Part shown: one piece after another, positions 22,861-35,075 of the stretch
Position numbering within the stretch: position 1 is the first letter of the stretch
How the letters are laid out: every line of letters begins with the position of its first letter
DNA from: Citrus sinensis
Lineage: Eukaryota > Streptophyta > Magnoliopsida > Sapindales > Rutaceae
DNA length: 64,000 nucleotides
Assembly (NCBI RefSeq): GCF_022201045.2
Contig: NC_068557.1
Span: 26,947,501 to 27,011,500, forward strand
Reading direction: 5' to 3'
Translations under genes and position numbers: made by a program
Notes under the pieces: model-generated
Database searches by the model: none
What the model saw: only the letters and a program-made list of their open reading frames with translations
Told to the model about the DNA's origin: nothing

Positions 22861-23678
22861 GTAGTGTTTATTTTTTAGAGTAGGAGTATGGAATGTGGAT
22901 TTCTTCCACTTCAGTGTTTATTTATCATTTTTAAGGAGGGAGTGAGATTCCCACTCTATGGGTCCCATCCAATTTTGGAGTGGGGAGTGAGATTCCCACT
23001 CTCATGGGGGGAGGTGGGAGTGGGAATCCACTCCCCCCTCTTCCCTTTTACCCTCATAATTAAAATAAATAAATAAAATTTAATAAAATAAATAATATTA
23101 TATTTATTAAAAATAATAATTATAACATATTTATTTTATTAAATTTAATAAAATAAAAATAAATAAATATTATATTTAAATTAATAATATTAAACATTAA
23201 TTTTAATAAATATTAATTAATTATTTAATTAATAATAATAAAATATTTTATTCTAAAAAAATATTAACTTTGTACTATATTATCAATAATAATGTTTCAT
23301 TTGTGTTGCTATTATTAATAATTTTTATTCACATAATTTAAATTAAAATTAATAAAAAATTATGATTTACATAATTAAGAATATTATTAATTATTATTAA
23401 TTTATAAATATAATAAAATATTTATTTTATTTTCTAAATATATTTTTTATTAATTTTTTAATTACAAATTATAATTCTTTACATAAGGATAAAATTATAA
23501 TTTAAAATAATTTACTCCCAATCTAAGACAAAGTAAACAAATAATTGGGATTCTGATTGACAATCCATACTTTCATTTAGTTTAAGTAAACACCCTACTC
23601 TCACTCCCACTCCACACTCCTAATCCAAGGATTCCCACTCATCGAGATTCCCACTCCAATCTAAAAAGTAAACGCAAC
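22861..23678. mobile_element. Non-autonomous DNA transposon, 818 bp
   Basis: The left end GTAGTGTTTATTTTTTAGA matches the complement of the right end, GTTGCGTTTACTTTTTAGA. Many copies of GAGTGGGAATC or its complement GATTCCCACTC lie just inside both ends, the subterminal repeats typical of hAT-like elements. The centre is pure AT-rich filler with no transposase. Target duplications are not clear, so the superfamily is tentative. Confidence 0.6.
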
Positions 23679-25890
23679 ATTAAGGGTCAATTTGGGGGGG
23701 GGCCCCCTATGTTGCAACATACCATTATTTTTGTCCATTTGTAATCTAACCATTGGATTCAAGGCAAGAATGATGCAACGGCAGTGATGTATTTATTTAG
23801 GTTATTTTTATTGCAATTCCTCTTATTTTTTGAAATGTCAGGAAAAAATGTAATAATTATTATTATATTTATTGGCTTAGTTGTTAAATGATATGAATAA
23901 GGAAGAAATAGGAAATTTTAAGAGGACTTTTATTATTGATATTAGGCAATTACAATGCATGATTCAATATTCTTTTATAAGAGCCACCATCTGTTAAATA
24001 TAAAATAAAGCCTATGTTTGCTTCCTAACTTCAGAAAGATAAATATGTTTATTTATTCTACAAATTCATAAATATTTCATAATTATCTAATTATTACTAT
24101 CATTTCTAAATCTACTCTCATTATTTAAATTTATTATTAATTATATTTAATTATTATTTTTATATTAATTATTAATATATAAATATACTATGACATAATA
24201 AAATAATATTATAATATAATTTATTTTTAATATTGTAATTATTATAGTAAAAATAAAAATATAATTTAAATATAATTAATGTTTCAATTAAGGCAAAAGT
24301 TAGCACATTGTAGTGAATTATATAATTAACCACAATCTAGCTTTCAAAACTTCCAAATATAGGTAAGCAATAAATTAATGTGAACAATATTATAACAATA
24401 TACAATACTTTGCTCCAAACACATTCTAATAGTGCATTTATTAAATAAGAATCGAAATGCGCTAGAATCGTAATAAGGAATAGACTATTGATATGTTTAC
24501 TTTATTTTAGAATTGGAATAGACTATTACAAGTTATTAAAATACCTTTTGTTAATTGTGTCCCTAATATTATTTGTATATATTATAATTAAAACAATAAT
24601 AATAATAATAAACTAAAAATAATAATTATGACAATAATGTTAATTATAAAAATTAATAAAATTTAACAATAATAATAATAACAACAACAACAAATTAACT
24701 GAATTAATAATATTAAATAATTAAAATAATTAAAATAATAAAAAAATATTAATAAGTTTTAATAATAATAATATTAATAAAAATAATAACAACAATAATT
24801 AATAATAATTAAAATAAATAAAGTTAATATATTTTAATAATAACAATAATTTTAATCATAACAAGATAAATATTAATAATAATGAATTAATTATAGTATA
24901 ATAACAATTAAAATAATAAAAGTAATAAATTTTGATAATAATAATAATGACAGTAATAATCATAAATAATAATAATTAAAATAATAAAATTTAATAGCAA
25001 TAATCTTATATAATAATAATGATATTAATAATAATAATAATAATAACAAATTAAAATTCTTTTCAGATGCCATTTTATCCTAAAAATGTACTTATATATA
25101 AAATTTTATAACTTTGAGTGCGTATTAAATTTTGCAAAAAATATAAGGCTGTGTAGTGTAATCAAACGCAAAAAGACAAAAGTTGTTGCATGTTGCAACG
25201 GTTGCAACATAAGCGGACTCCGCATGTTTGAGATTGTTTTTGGGAGGTTTAAATGTGATTTTAAAAATTTAAAAATTAATTTTAGTGTTTAGTAAAAAAA
25301 AATTAAAATAACTTTTGTCAAAATCAACTCCTCCTACAGCTGATTTAAAAAAGCAGGAAATGAGTAGTTTTTACATTTTGATTTTGATAATCAATTTTAT
25401 CTTTTAATACAATTCTATAAGTATCCTTAAAATTATTTTTTAAACTCAAAATTATCCTTATTCAAATTGGAAACAAAATCAATATTTTAATAAATTTTTA
25501 TTATAATTCATCAATATAAATTTATTAATATTAACTTGTTGGTCGAATTATTATTAAATTTATTATATTATATTATTAATTTTATTATTAATTATTTTAA
25601 GATAAAAAAATAAAATTAATATATTATAAATTTTATTTTTAATAAAAATTATTATAATACATAATTAAAAATATTATATATACAAGTTTTTATATGCATA
25701 AGTAAATTTTATTCTACATTATGTATATTTTAATCATTTATTTTCTTTCAGTAGTTTAACAGTAAAGTTTATTAAATATTCATAATTACTTTCAAAACTC
25801 TAAGTACTTTTAAAAATAAAATTTAATTAATTTTTTTACAGTTAATTATTTATACGGTAGAACTAATAATAATTAGTTTAAAAGAATTCC
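23679..25890. repeat. AT-rich low-complexity desert with AAT/ATA repeats
   Basis: Over 2 kb of DNA made largely of A and T, with runs of AAT/ATA trinucleotides, densest at 24590-25060. No gene. CTATGTTGCAACATACC near 23707-23723 and GGTTGCAACATAAG near 25200-25213 form an inverted pair that could be the ends of an AT-rich element of about 1.5 kb. That is a weak suggestion. Confidence 0.55.
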
Positions 25891-26116
25891 CAAAGTGGCC
25901 GTACGTACAAGTGTCTTGGAGTCAAAAGGGAACTATAATTTCTATTTATTTATATTTCCTTCAGATAACCAAAAAAAAAAAAAGGGACAGAACAAAACTC
26001 GACCAGCCGGTCCACACTCGAGATTCTGTCGAAAGCTGGCAAGTTTTAAGGATTTTGGAACACAAAGGAGCAAGGACACGAACGCGAACGTGAACGCGAG
26101 GCCAGAATAACAGAAA

Positions 26117-29100
26117 ATGGGGAGGTCTCTAGTTTCCTTCACAAACGTTCCTCTGAGATTTTCTCAAGTACCCAGATCATTTCCCCCACCTAATCACTCA
26201 ACCCAGTGCCAAGTTCCGAGACATAACGCCAATTCCTTCTCTGGGTATCAAAAAGCTCGAGTTTTAACCGCCAAACCAACGAGGACATTTTGTACGAAGG
26301 CCGTGCTTTCTGAGATCCCGTACCAAAAAGTGGGTGCCAAATCAACTGGACCTATTCCTCCTAGTCAGCTCATTCAAGTTGTTGAGAGTGCTGCTAAAAC
26401 TGGCGCTGAGGTTTGATTTAACTTTCTCTCTTTCTGTTGATTCTTCATTTTTCAGCGGTACCCAGTTCCTTTTTTTTTTTTCCTTGTATTTTGCAATGCA
26501 TTTTCAGCTTATGAGCTGTTAATATTATTACAATTATTTATGATTTTGTTTTCTTTATTATTTTCACGAGTTACCCGTTTGTTTATAATCTGTGGCTTTT
26601 TTTGTTCAATGCATTCTCATTACTAGTTAACGAAAGATAGGAAGGCGCCGGTTTTGTTGATTTATTGTACAAGTTTTTGTGCTTTGAGATGAGTGTTCAT
26701 AAAATGTATTTTGGGTTCTGGCAAGTAAATATTGACTTTATTTATGGCTACTGCTAAATTTGCTATAATAAAATACGTTCTATGTAACCATATGCTTATT
26801 TTCCAGGGTAATGATCCCCTTTCTGCTGTTGCCAATTAAAAGTGACCTCTGACCACTTTTTTCTTTCCAGGTTGTGATGGATGCTGTTAATAAGCCTCGT
26901 AATATAACATACAAAGGACTTACTGACTTAGTGACCGAGTAAGGGACTTCTCTCTCTGTCCTCTTCCTCCCCATCCATTGACACTTCTGATTTATATGAT
27001 TTTTAGTTTTATGTTTTTGTTAATATGTCATACTTGATTTCTTAATGGATAAGACTCTGGAACTGAGCCCGGGCAGGATTCACCTCATATATGCAAATTT
27101 ACTTGCAGCACAGATAAAGCTAGTGAGGCTGCTGTACTAGAAGTTGTACAAAAGAATTTTGCGAACCATCTCATTCTTGGAGAGGAGGGCGGAGTTATAG
27201 GAGATTCATCATCTGATTATTTATGGTGTATTGATCCTTTAGGTTTATTTCTCAAAACCCTTGACCTTTCTTCTTTTACCTTTTTTAGTTAAGTTTTATT
27301 ATTATTTTTCCTGCAACTCGGAGTTTATCTTGATATTTTAGATATTTTCAGTGTGGTCAATATTATTATTAGGATTTGCATAATCAAAATCATTTGTGTC
27401 AGAAGAAATTTTCATGGGAGTGGCTTTCAACTATTTCTCGTTATCAATTTCTGGTGGATCATTTGTTTATACAATTATCTTTGATTCAAATGAGCAATAT
27501 AATTGACTTTGAGTTGCAAACACTTGTATTGGTGTAGATGGAACAACAAATTTTGCACACGGTTATCCTAGCTTTGCAGTTTCTGTGGCAGTTTTATTTC
27601 AAGGAAACCCTGCTGCTGCTTCTGTGGTAATAATCACTTAAAATTTGACTTTATATTTCCTTAATTTTGTATACAAAATAAAATAACAATGTAGTTTTAT
27701 TTTCAGGTAGAGTTTGTTGGCGGCCCTATGTGTTGGAATACTCGAACATTTTCTGCAACTGCTGGTATGAACATTTCAAATTGTAATTATTATTTCTTTC
27801 AAAATCAAAAGATTATTCTTGCCCAATGTTGTTTGAGTCAATTTTATGTTAATGGATTAATATTCATTATCACAGGAGGAGGAGCATTTTGTAATGGCCA
27901 AAAGATTCATGCCAGTCAAATTGATAAGGTGAGTGCTTAGACGTAAAATGAATATCATTAAGCATAATAAGTATACCAAATCTTAGAATACATAGACCTG
28001 AGCTTCATTACTTTCAGATGATGGCACCGAGAAAAAGTTAGTCAACAAGAATGTGTTTTTTAGCATCATCTACTAGGGCATAAATTTTACAAATATTTAG
28101 CAACAGGTTCCTATGTATCTATAGAAGTTAACTGTATTCAATCTTTTTGGTATAATTGCTTTTGAGAAAATGTATGCTGATTATGCTTCATATTTTTGAA
28201 AGTTGAACCTTTTGGTTTTATACTAGCTTTTTTTTATCTTGTTTCTAGGTTGAGCAATCTCTTCTAGTGACAGGCTTTGGATATGATCACGATGATGCAT
28301 GGGCGACTAACATAGAATTATTCAAGGAATTTACTGACATCAGCCTGGTACTAAGTGTTTGTATTCTTTTTCCGCTTCCTGGACAGAAGCCTTTCTGGTC
28401 CAAGTTGTATAACTCATATTCTTCCCCCCATCTCAACCACCTTACCCTTCTTTTTCCCTTTCCTAAATGTACTGCTCAGGGTGTTAGAAGACTTGGTGCT
28501 GCTGCCGTGGACATGTGTCATGTAGCTCTAGGGATTGTTGAAGCGTATTGGGAATATCGTCTAAAGCCATGGGATATGGCTGCCGGCGTTTTGGTAAATT
28601 TCTTTATTTTATGAATGCTTTTACTTGATATTTATGTTGTTTGAAATTGGTTGCCTGTTTTTGGAAACTTGAACTGTTACTTCCACCCCTAATCTGTTTC
28701 ATAAACCTTTTTACTTGTGCTCAAGTTTGATGTACTTGTTGCCAAAGTAGCATGATTGTTGACCAGGATAAGTTCATCCCCCAAAGTAATTCTCTTTTGT
28801 TTTTCCCAATTTGTAATGCCTAAAGGTCAGATATGTATAGCTTTGCTGGATTTATGATTGCAAGGTAAAAATTGATGATCAAGACAACTTCTTGGATCTA
28901 GGTACTAGTAAACTCTTTTGATTTCTGGGGAGCAGCAGACATCTCTTTAAAAGTTGTGGCCAACATAAGTTATGTTCTGTAAAGATTATAAATTGTGGTT
29001 GGAGTCCTTTCCAAATTTCACTGTTATGAAGTTTTAACCCCCTTTTAAAAATAGTGAGAATGTTTTATTTTGCTTTCCATGTTTGCTTTTATGTGGGCTT

Positions 29101-29606
29101 AATACTGCTCACTTTCTGTAGACCAAGATGTTTTAAATTCAAGTTTCAGTTATTAATTTAATTTAATTTATTCCTTTTCAAGCAGATTGTTGAAGAGGCT
29201 GGTGGGGCAGTTAGTTGCATGGATGGTGGCAAATTTTGTGTTTTTGATAGATCTGTTTTGGTATCTAATGGTGCACTGCATGCCAAGGTTAGATGACTGA
29301 ACTGGCTCTAGTGTGGAAATCTGTGATCTAGAACGATACGTATTTGTATTTCCAAGCTGAAAATGAAGCTGTTTTATATTGCCACTGAAACTAACAGCTG
29401 CTTCACATATTTGGTTATTTCACCTTGAAACAATTTAAAAGCTATTTCATCAGTGTGTTCTGTGATATTATCTGATGCATGATATCTTAATGTTCATGAA
29501 TATGTAGCTATTGGAGAGGATAGCACCTGCAACGGAGAAACTTAAGAGCAAAGGAATTAATTTTTCACCATGGTATAAGCCGGAAAACTATCACACAGGC
29601 TTTTGA
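26117..29606 (+). CDS. IMPL1: Inositol monophosphatase-like IMPL1, chloroplast
   Basis: Ten exons: 26117-26410, 26871-26938, 27109-27242, 27538-27626, 27707-27764, 27876-27928, 28249-28347, 28480-28593, 29186-29287 and 29508-29606, giving 369 aa in frame. The first about 70 residues are a basic, Ser/Thr-rich transit peptide. Family motifs are TDLVTDTDKASE, the metal-binding GEEGG, the signature CIDPLDGTTNFAHGYPSF, and the C-terminal KPWDMAAG with EEAGG. All metal and catalytic acids are present. IMPL1 is a Mg-dependent, Li-sensitive phosphatase of the plastid that hydrolyses inositol monophosphate and related sugar phosphates in vitro; it is distinct from IMPL2, which acts in histidine synthesis. 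The start is supported by the conserved MGRSL N-terminus. No defects. Confidence 0.96.
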
Positions 29607-30607
29607 AAGGCTCAAGACAACTCCGTTGGAAGGCTTTTTACGGCAAACAGGTGCTCTCAGTTGTGTTCTAAGTTTTATTCATACTTTATTTTGGTGATCT
29701 GAGATATCATCTAATAAAAGGTAGTTACTGCAGTAACATCATTTTTATTTTGTATGGGTCTTTGTTGTTGTATGCTCCCCAAACTGTATCCTTTATTTTC
29801 CTGTTCTTCCGAAAATATTTATCTGCATATGAACATAACTCAAAAAATACCTCAACTTACTTGATTAGTGACCTTCAAGGTAGGGTACGGTTGCAGGATG
29901 GCTAGAATATTGAGAATTTAAAAAAATTAGTTGAAGTGTGTGTTACTTAGGGATAATGTGGCGTGTTATAAATGCATGGAGCACATTGAAAAGTATAAGA
30001 TTGAGGTATTTTTTTGGTAAAATGGGAATCACCTTGTGTCTTTTCTTTCAACGTAAAACAGGGTATTTTTCCCAGTTTTAACTTTAGCATATTTGTGTAA
30101 TTTTTCTGTTTTTGGAGAATAAGCAAATAAAAAACCTGCTGCTGAGCACTTGTTCAATCAGAAATAGAAAGTGGTTTCCTATCATTACCCTTTTAATCCT
30201 AATATTGATGACCCAAAACTCATACCTTGTATGTTTTTTTTTTATCCTGACGGGATTCATAAAACAGCCATTTTATCTTTGTTTCTTCCAAATGACAAGA
30301 TGGTCTTTGTCATCAGCATCTTGAATTACCTTGTTCAAAACCAAAAATAAAAGACTCAGCCCACTGTTAGAAAGCTGAAAGAGTATTTTATACATGGTGC
30401 AAGAGTGACTTAACAGGCTCAGGTCTCTGAGTGGTATTGAGAAAAATAAAGCATTAAGTTGTAGAAGTGAGAGTTGATTATACAGCATACTTCGAACGAT
30501 GCTAATTATTCATAACAAGTTTAATCTGAGAAGCTAATTTCTCCAAAATGTTTAAAAGAAATTATTGATTGTCCTGAAATTTGGTTCTGCAATTGGAGAA
30601 TTGTTTC
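29607..30607. other. Intergenic between IMPL1 and PP2 gene 1 (converging 3' ends)
   Basis: Holds the 3' ends of the two convergent genes and no other gene. Positions about 30268-30395 are duplicated at about 31810-31945, marking the downstream edge of the PP2 tandem-duplication unit. Confidence 0.55.
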
Positions 30608-31578
30608 TTATTCTAATGCTTGATTCTTTGGACGAATGATGACACCTTTGACGACAAGTCCTTTCTTCCATTTCCCACCCTCGTATTCATACATAGAGAT
30701 TTCCATCTCCCCTGCATTTTCTGGTGTACTTTTAAACTCGCCAACAGGGATCTCTATCCACTGGTTTCTTGGCTTTACAATCAAATTTTCTTTATGTTCT
30801 TGCTTCGTTCCATTTGGTAAGAGGAGTCTTAGGCTCACTGGTACTTCCCATCCGTATGCCGGGTCCTTCAACATTATGACAAATAAAACTTCATATGAAA
30901 TTCCTGGAGACAGCTTTGTAGTATCAAGTCTTGCATGAATCTCCAGCCAACATACTTGAACTAGTTCAGCCACATCCACAATGTCATCACTGCAAATGAC
31001 AATTAGGATTCTATCAAAAATAATAGCTAGTTTCCTTATAATCATATTAAATATGTAACTCGGTTCTTCTGGGTATCGATAATTTCTTGTTCTTGTTAAT
31101 TACCTGGACTCTTTTACAGGAGTCCATATCCAGAAACGATTGTCTTCTGCCCAAGTAATTAACAGAGCCCTTGAAAACAGCATGAAGCTGTTGCATCCTG
31201 ACTTCTTCTCTACCCAATACCTCTGCATTATAGTTAGAATAATTATGTTTAATCATGATAATGATATGAATTAATACAATTAATAAGATTAAATATTGAA
31301 CTTGCCTTGCTCTTTTGGTTTAAGAAAACTCCATAGTACAGCTGATCATACAGCTTGTCCACAGAGGACTTGTCAATTGGTGAGTCTGCATCTTTAACAA
31401 TGGCTTCGTACATATGTGGCAACTTAACTTCTGCTTCCTTGGCTTCACAAACTTTTGTTTCTTTTGTATTGTCAGCCGGCTTGGCGGCTATTGCAAAGTT
31501 TTGTGACTCATTCTGACTGGGTTTCTCATTTGGTTGTAACTGTGAAGAAGAGTCTTCTTTGGACGACCCAGTTCCCAT
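30608..31578 (-). CDS. Phloem protein 2-A type lectin (PP2 gene 1), GC-AG intron
   Basis: Three exons: 31578-31306, 31222-31104 and 30989-30608, giving 257 aa. The polar N-terminal extension (MGTGSSKEDSSSQ...) is followed by a PP2 domain: RYWVEKKSGCNSFMLFSRALLITWAED, then WLEIHARLDTTKLSPGISYEV, then PAYGWEVPVSLRL and the C-terminal MYEYEGGKWKKGLVVKGVIIRP. PP2 proteins are chitin- or N-glycan-binding lectins of the phloem or of stress responses; PP2-A members lack the F-box of PP2-B. Exon 1 ends AAG and the intron begins GCAAGT, a GC-AG intron. Using the nearby GT instead would shift the frame, so the GC site is required. A TATA box lies 40 bp above the start. First of three tandem paralogues. 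Confidence 0.92.
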
Positions 31579-31618
31579 TTTTGTGACTTATTCATAATCT
31601 TTGGCCATGCAGTTCAAG

Positions 31619-31625
31619 TTTTATA
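31619..31625 (-). promoter_or_regulatory. TATA box of PP2 gene 1
   Basis: TATAAAA on the minus strand, 41-47 bp above the start codon, which would give a very short 5' UTR. Confidence 0.55.
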
Positions 31626-32182
31626 GCATGAGAAGGGTCAAATTAGCCATTGATATATCCGAAAACAAGAGTTGAATATGGGAAATATTGAAAATAACAC
31701 GACCGAGGGAGGGATACCATTCTTCCATTTGTAAAATACTTTAAAAGCTGTTATTAATCTTATTGGTGACTCAGAATTATTCCTATGCTTTACCAAAAAG
31801 GCATTGATTCGTGGTAAAGCAGCCGTTGTATCTTTATTCCTTCTAGATGACAAAGATGATCTTTATCAGTTTTCAAGAGCATCTCAAGTCACCTTATTCC
31901 AAATGAAAAGTCAGATTCTCAGCCCACCATTAGAAAGCATATGGTGTCTGTGGTCGCAGAAGATACACAAGCAAAGGATTTTCCGATAAGCCTTGAGTTG
32001 GATGAACGTATCACGTCATATGTATTATCATATGCATTTAAAATGTTTCAATTTTAGCTGTATATCGTAACTATTATTGTGGTTCGATAGTTTTGATTAT
32101 GAATGTGTGTATTTAATAGAATTTTACTGGATGGAATATGATGGACATCTAAAAGCAAAGACATTTAACAAAAAGCAATCAG

Positions 32183-32955
32183 TTAATCTACTAATTTTGG
32201 CTTAATCACGATTCCTGCAAGAACCATGCCGCCCTTCCACCAGTCGCTCTCAATTTCAAACATGCCAAACTCCACGGTTCCAACAGTATCCCTCGGAACC
32301 GCAAAATCGCCACCGGGAATTTCTTGCCATTCTTCTTGTTTCTCTCTGTAGAGCTGAAGCATTACACTTTTCACTTTCTCTTCTCCATTCACTCTCACCT
32401 TGAACTTGACTGGAACTGAATGCCACCCAAATGCATCAACCCGGAACTTCACAATGTAAAATATTTCGTATGCTTTCGGTGTCAATGCAGCCATGGATGA
32501 AATGATTGGCAACTTTCCTGTGACCTCAATCCAGTTCACTTGGAGTAGCATTGAACCTTCTTCAAAGCCAGCTAATAACCTGGAACCCCCGAAACGGAGA
32601 AAAAGAAAAAAAAAATAGTAACAATAATGCTGAAAATATGAAAATCATTAAAGAATCAAGTTAAATTTCTTACTTTGTGTTCTCTTCTGTTAGTTTGATC
32701 CACTGCCAGTACCGGGGATCGTTGCCCCATATAATGTTGAGAGCCCTTACAGGAATTTTGATTAATCCTGAAGAATCTTGGTCTTTCACTAAAGAGCCAT
32801 CCTAGACAGAAAAATAATTTGAGCATGCATGATTAATACTTAATCGTAAAATAATTTATAAATAATTATCCGGAATATTGAGCAAGGATTGAAAAAGTTG
32901 TACTTACAGCCTTCCAGTGGGGATTGGAATAGCTACGGCTATTCTCATTATCCAT
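32183..32955 (-). CDS. Phloem protein 2-A type lectin (PP2 gene 2)
   Basis: Three exons: 32955-32908, 32801-32674 and 32579-32183, giving 190 aa. The first exon encodes only MDNENSRSYSNPHWKA, and the second the start of the PP2 domain (ALNIIWGNDPRYWQWIK). The third holds the bulk: VNWIEVTGKL, VDAFGWHSVPVKFKV, EFGMFEIESDWWKGGMVLAGIVIKP. There is no F-box, TIR domain or signal peptide, so it is a cytosolic lectin of the PP2-A class. All introns are standard GT-AG. The N-terminal exon is of a different type from gene 1 but the same type as gene 3, so these two are the closer pair in structure. Confidence 0.92.
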
Positions 32956-33179
32956 ATTTCAACTTGAATAAAAAATTTGCCACCTTCAACTTGAAAAGCT
33001 CGAATTGCAAGATAAATAATTTTGAAGGGCATGAGTTGGCGCAAGATAATTTCCTGACCGAGTTGCGTAAAGTAGTAATAAGTAAAGACACCGTCTAAAT
33101 TGGAACACAACTTTCCGTCTTTAGCTAACTTTAATTTCTTTGCCAAAGGTAAGAACGGAATAATTGCCTTCAGTCATTT

Positions 33180-34560
33180 ACATAAACAAAAGTGATATTA
33201 TTGACACATGGCATGCTCTTTCTTTACAAAGTTACAGTGATTCGTGCATGTCTTTAATTAGATGAGATATGGATGGAAATGAGACAGATATAGATTGGAT
33301 CTACTTACCTCTAGATTCAGATCTGTAGTAAAAATTTAGATATGTATCTACTCCAGATTCGTCATGAATTATTGTTTTTCGCTCCATATTTAAATCTAAA
33401 ATAAAAAATAAAAATAAAGATGTATATCTGCTTCAAATTTAAAAGAAAATTTTAAATTTAAATTTGCTCCAAATTCGTCATTAATTCTAAATCTCAATAA
33501 TAAGACAACAATATTTTTTAGAAAGAAAATTAAAGACTAAAATGCATAGATAACAATTAAACTATATAATTTGTATAAAAAATCTAATAAATATTACAGC
33601 TTCTACTTTTACATCAAAACAAATAAATAAGAAAGATAATAAAATATCTATAAAAAATAAATGGAGGAATAAGATCAATATAATATTCTAATATCTCATT
33701 CACCATCCTGATATTCATAGCACACCATCATTATTCCTATAACATTAAATAATCACATATGAGTTAAACATGATTTATTATATTCAGTACTTTATTATTT
33801 TTATTGTGACCATGTTTAACTAAATATATGGATCACAAAATTATTTTATAGTTGATAGCCACTACTGATTAATAATTATACGATATGAATAAGATTATAA
33901 GAAAATGATAGAAAAGAAAACTCAAATCTAGAGATTCACCTAATAATTAAAGGATTGATTCCAGTATTCAAATGAAGTGGAGAAGCGAGAGTAGACTAAA
34001 AAGAAAGAAAGATGTTGAAGTGAAGAATGAACAACTTAAAAAAATAAGGGTTGGCTGTTCTAATTTTATTTTACACTTAATTAATTTTTGTCTTAATAAA
34101 AAAATAATTTTTGTCTTATTATCATTTAAATACCTTTAAGTTTTAAGATTTTTAAATACATACTAAATGCCACTAATATGTTATGAATAAATTTTATTAT
34201 CGTTTATAATTACATAATTGTTAAGAAATTTTTAAAATAAAATAAAATAAAATGGTAAGTGGATATGGATTTGAATCTAGATATTAAGATGAATCCAAAC
34301 TTGCTTCACATGCATCTTAGATCCACACATCGATACCAAACCTAATCCAAATTCATTTTAGACCGACCTGAATCCAATCTGATTGGATTTGAAACATGTA
34401 GATTTTTGGGTCAGATCTGATCCATTAACATCCCTAAGATGAGAAACGAATCGAGACTCCTCGCTTACTCTATACGTGCAAAATTATGAATTGTACGAAA
34501 CAAGTGAACACAAAGTACACCCATAAATAAAAATAAATTAATTAGAAAAAGAATATCACT
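33180..34560. repeat. Old repeat between PP2 genes 2 and 3
   Basis: AT-rich DNA whose two edges (about 33260-33480 and 34260-34440) carry scattered related motifs around GGATCTGATTCAGATCC, in opposite orientations. The right edge, read in reverse, starts TAGGGATGTTAATGGATC, a form often seen at plant DNA-transposon ends. Ends and family are not resolved. Confidence 0.35.
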
Positions 34561-34611
34561 GAACTTTTTTTTTTTTTTCAGACTTCACTATCCAAAATAC
34601 GTATACTTATG

Positions 34612-34869
34612 GTGTGTTTGAGATTGAGGTTGGACAGCTGTACCTCTAAAGTGTTTGGTAAACATTAACTCTTGTAACTTAGAAGCTATGTTAATATGAT
34701 TTTTTACTTGTATAATAAAAAAATTATTATATCTTTAATAATTTTGTCCAAATTATTATTTAAAATTTATATTTACTATATATTATTAATTTTGATTTCA
34801 TAGTTACAATTTTTTTTTTTCCACAGTAGTTGTAACTTAAAAGTTATAACATCTCAATTCTAAACAAGA
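34612..34869. mobile_element. hAT-like short element, copy A
   Basis: The left end GTGTGTTTGAGATTGAG matches the complement of the right end, GTCTTGTTTAGAATTGAG. The interior, containing TTTTGTCCAAATTATTATTT, is clearly related to the element at 39042-39293, so this is a two-copy family within the window. Non-coding. Confidence 0.6.
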
Positions 34870-34877
34870 CTTTAATT

Positions 34878-35075
34878 AAGGAGAACCCAAAGCGCACATC
34901 TTAGGCTTCCCTTCTCTACTAAGGTGGGAAGTGCCAGAGTTAGACTAAGAAATACTGAAAAAAAAAAATCACTTAGTTACAATAAGGTTTGAACCTTTGG
35001 GTGCTAAAATAAGTGTCTTTATAATCTTTGAAGGCATACTTAGTGTTCTGATCAATATTGAACTAATTCAATTGC
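34878..35075 (-). mobile_element. Probable tRNA-derived SINE
   Basis: On the minus strand, GGTTCAAACC (about 34987-34996) is a perfect Pol III B box. About 60 nt upstream an A-box-like TTAGTTCAATATTGATCAG is present. A poly-T and a body of about 100 nt follow. No target duplication could be found. It abuts the hAT-like copy A. Confidence 0.4.

Larger units (their letters stand above)
30268..31945. repeat. Duplicated flanks of the PP2 array
   Basis: The segment at about 30268-30395 and the one at about 31810-31945 are recognisably the same sequence: both contain a TATCTTTnTTnCTTC-like core, then AAATGACAAGATGGTCTTT or ACAAAGATGATCTTT, then CTCAGCCCAC. Each lies 340-375 bp below the stop codon of a PP2 gene, so the duplicated unit was a PP2 gene with its downstream flank. 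Confidence 0.6.

Noticed and set aside
22888-23076. 62-aa ORF with repeated VRFPL
   Set aside because: Arises from the subterminal repeats of the DNA element at 22861-23678.
24590-25060. CRISPR-like or satellite array
   Set aside because: Only AAT/ATA low-complexity DNA, without a defined unit or spacers.
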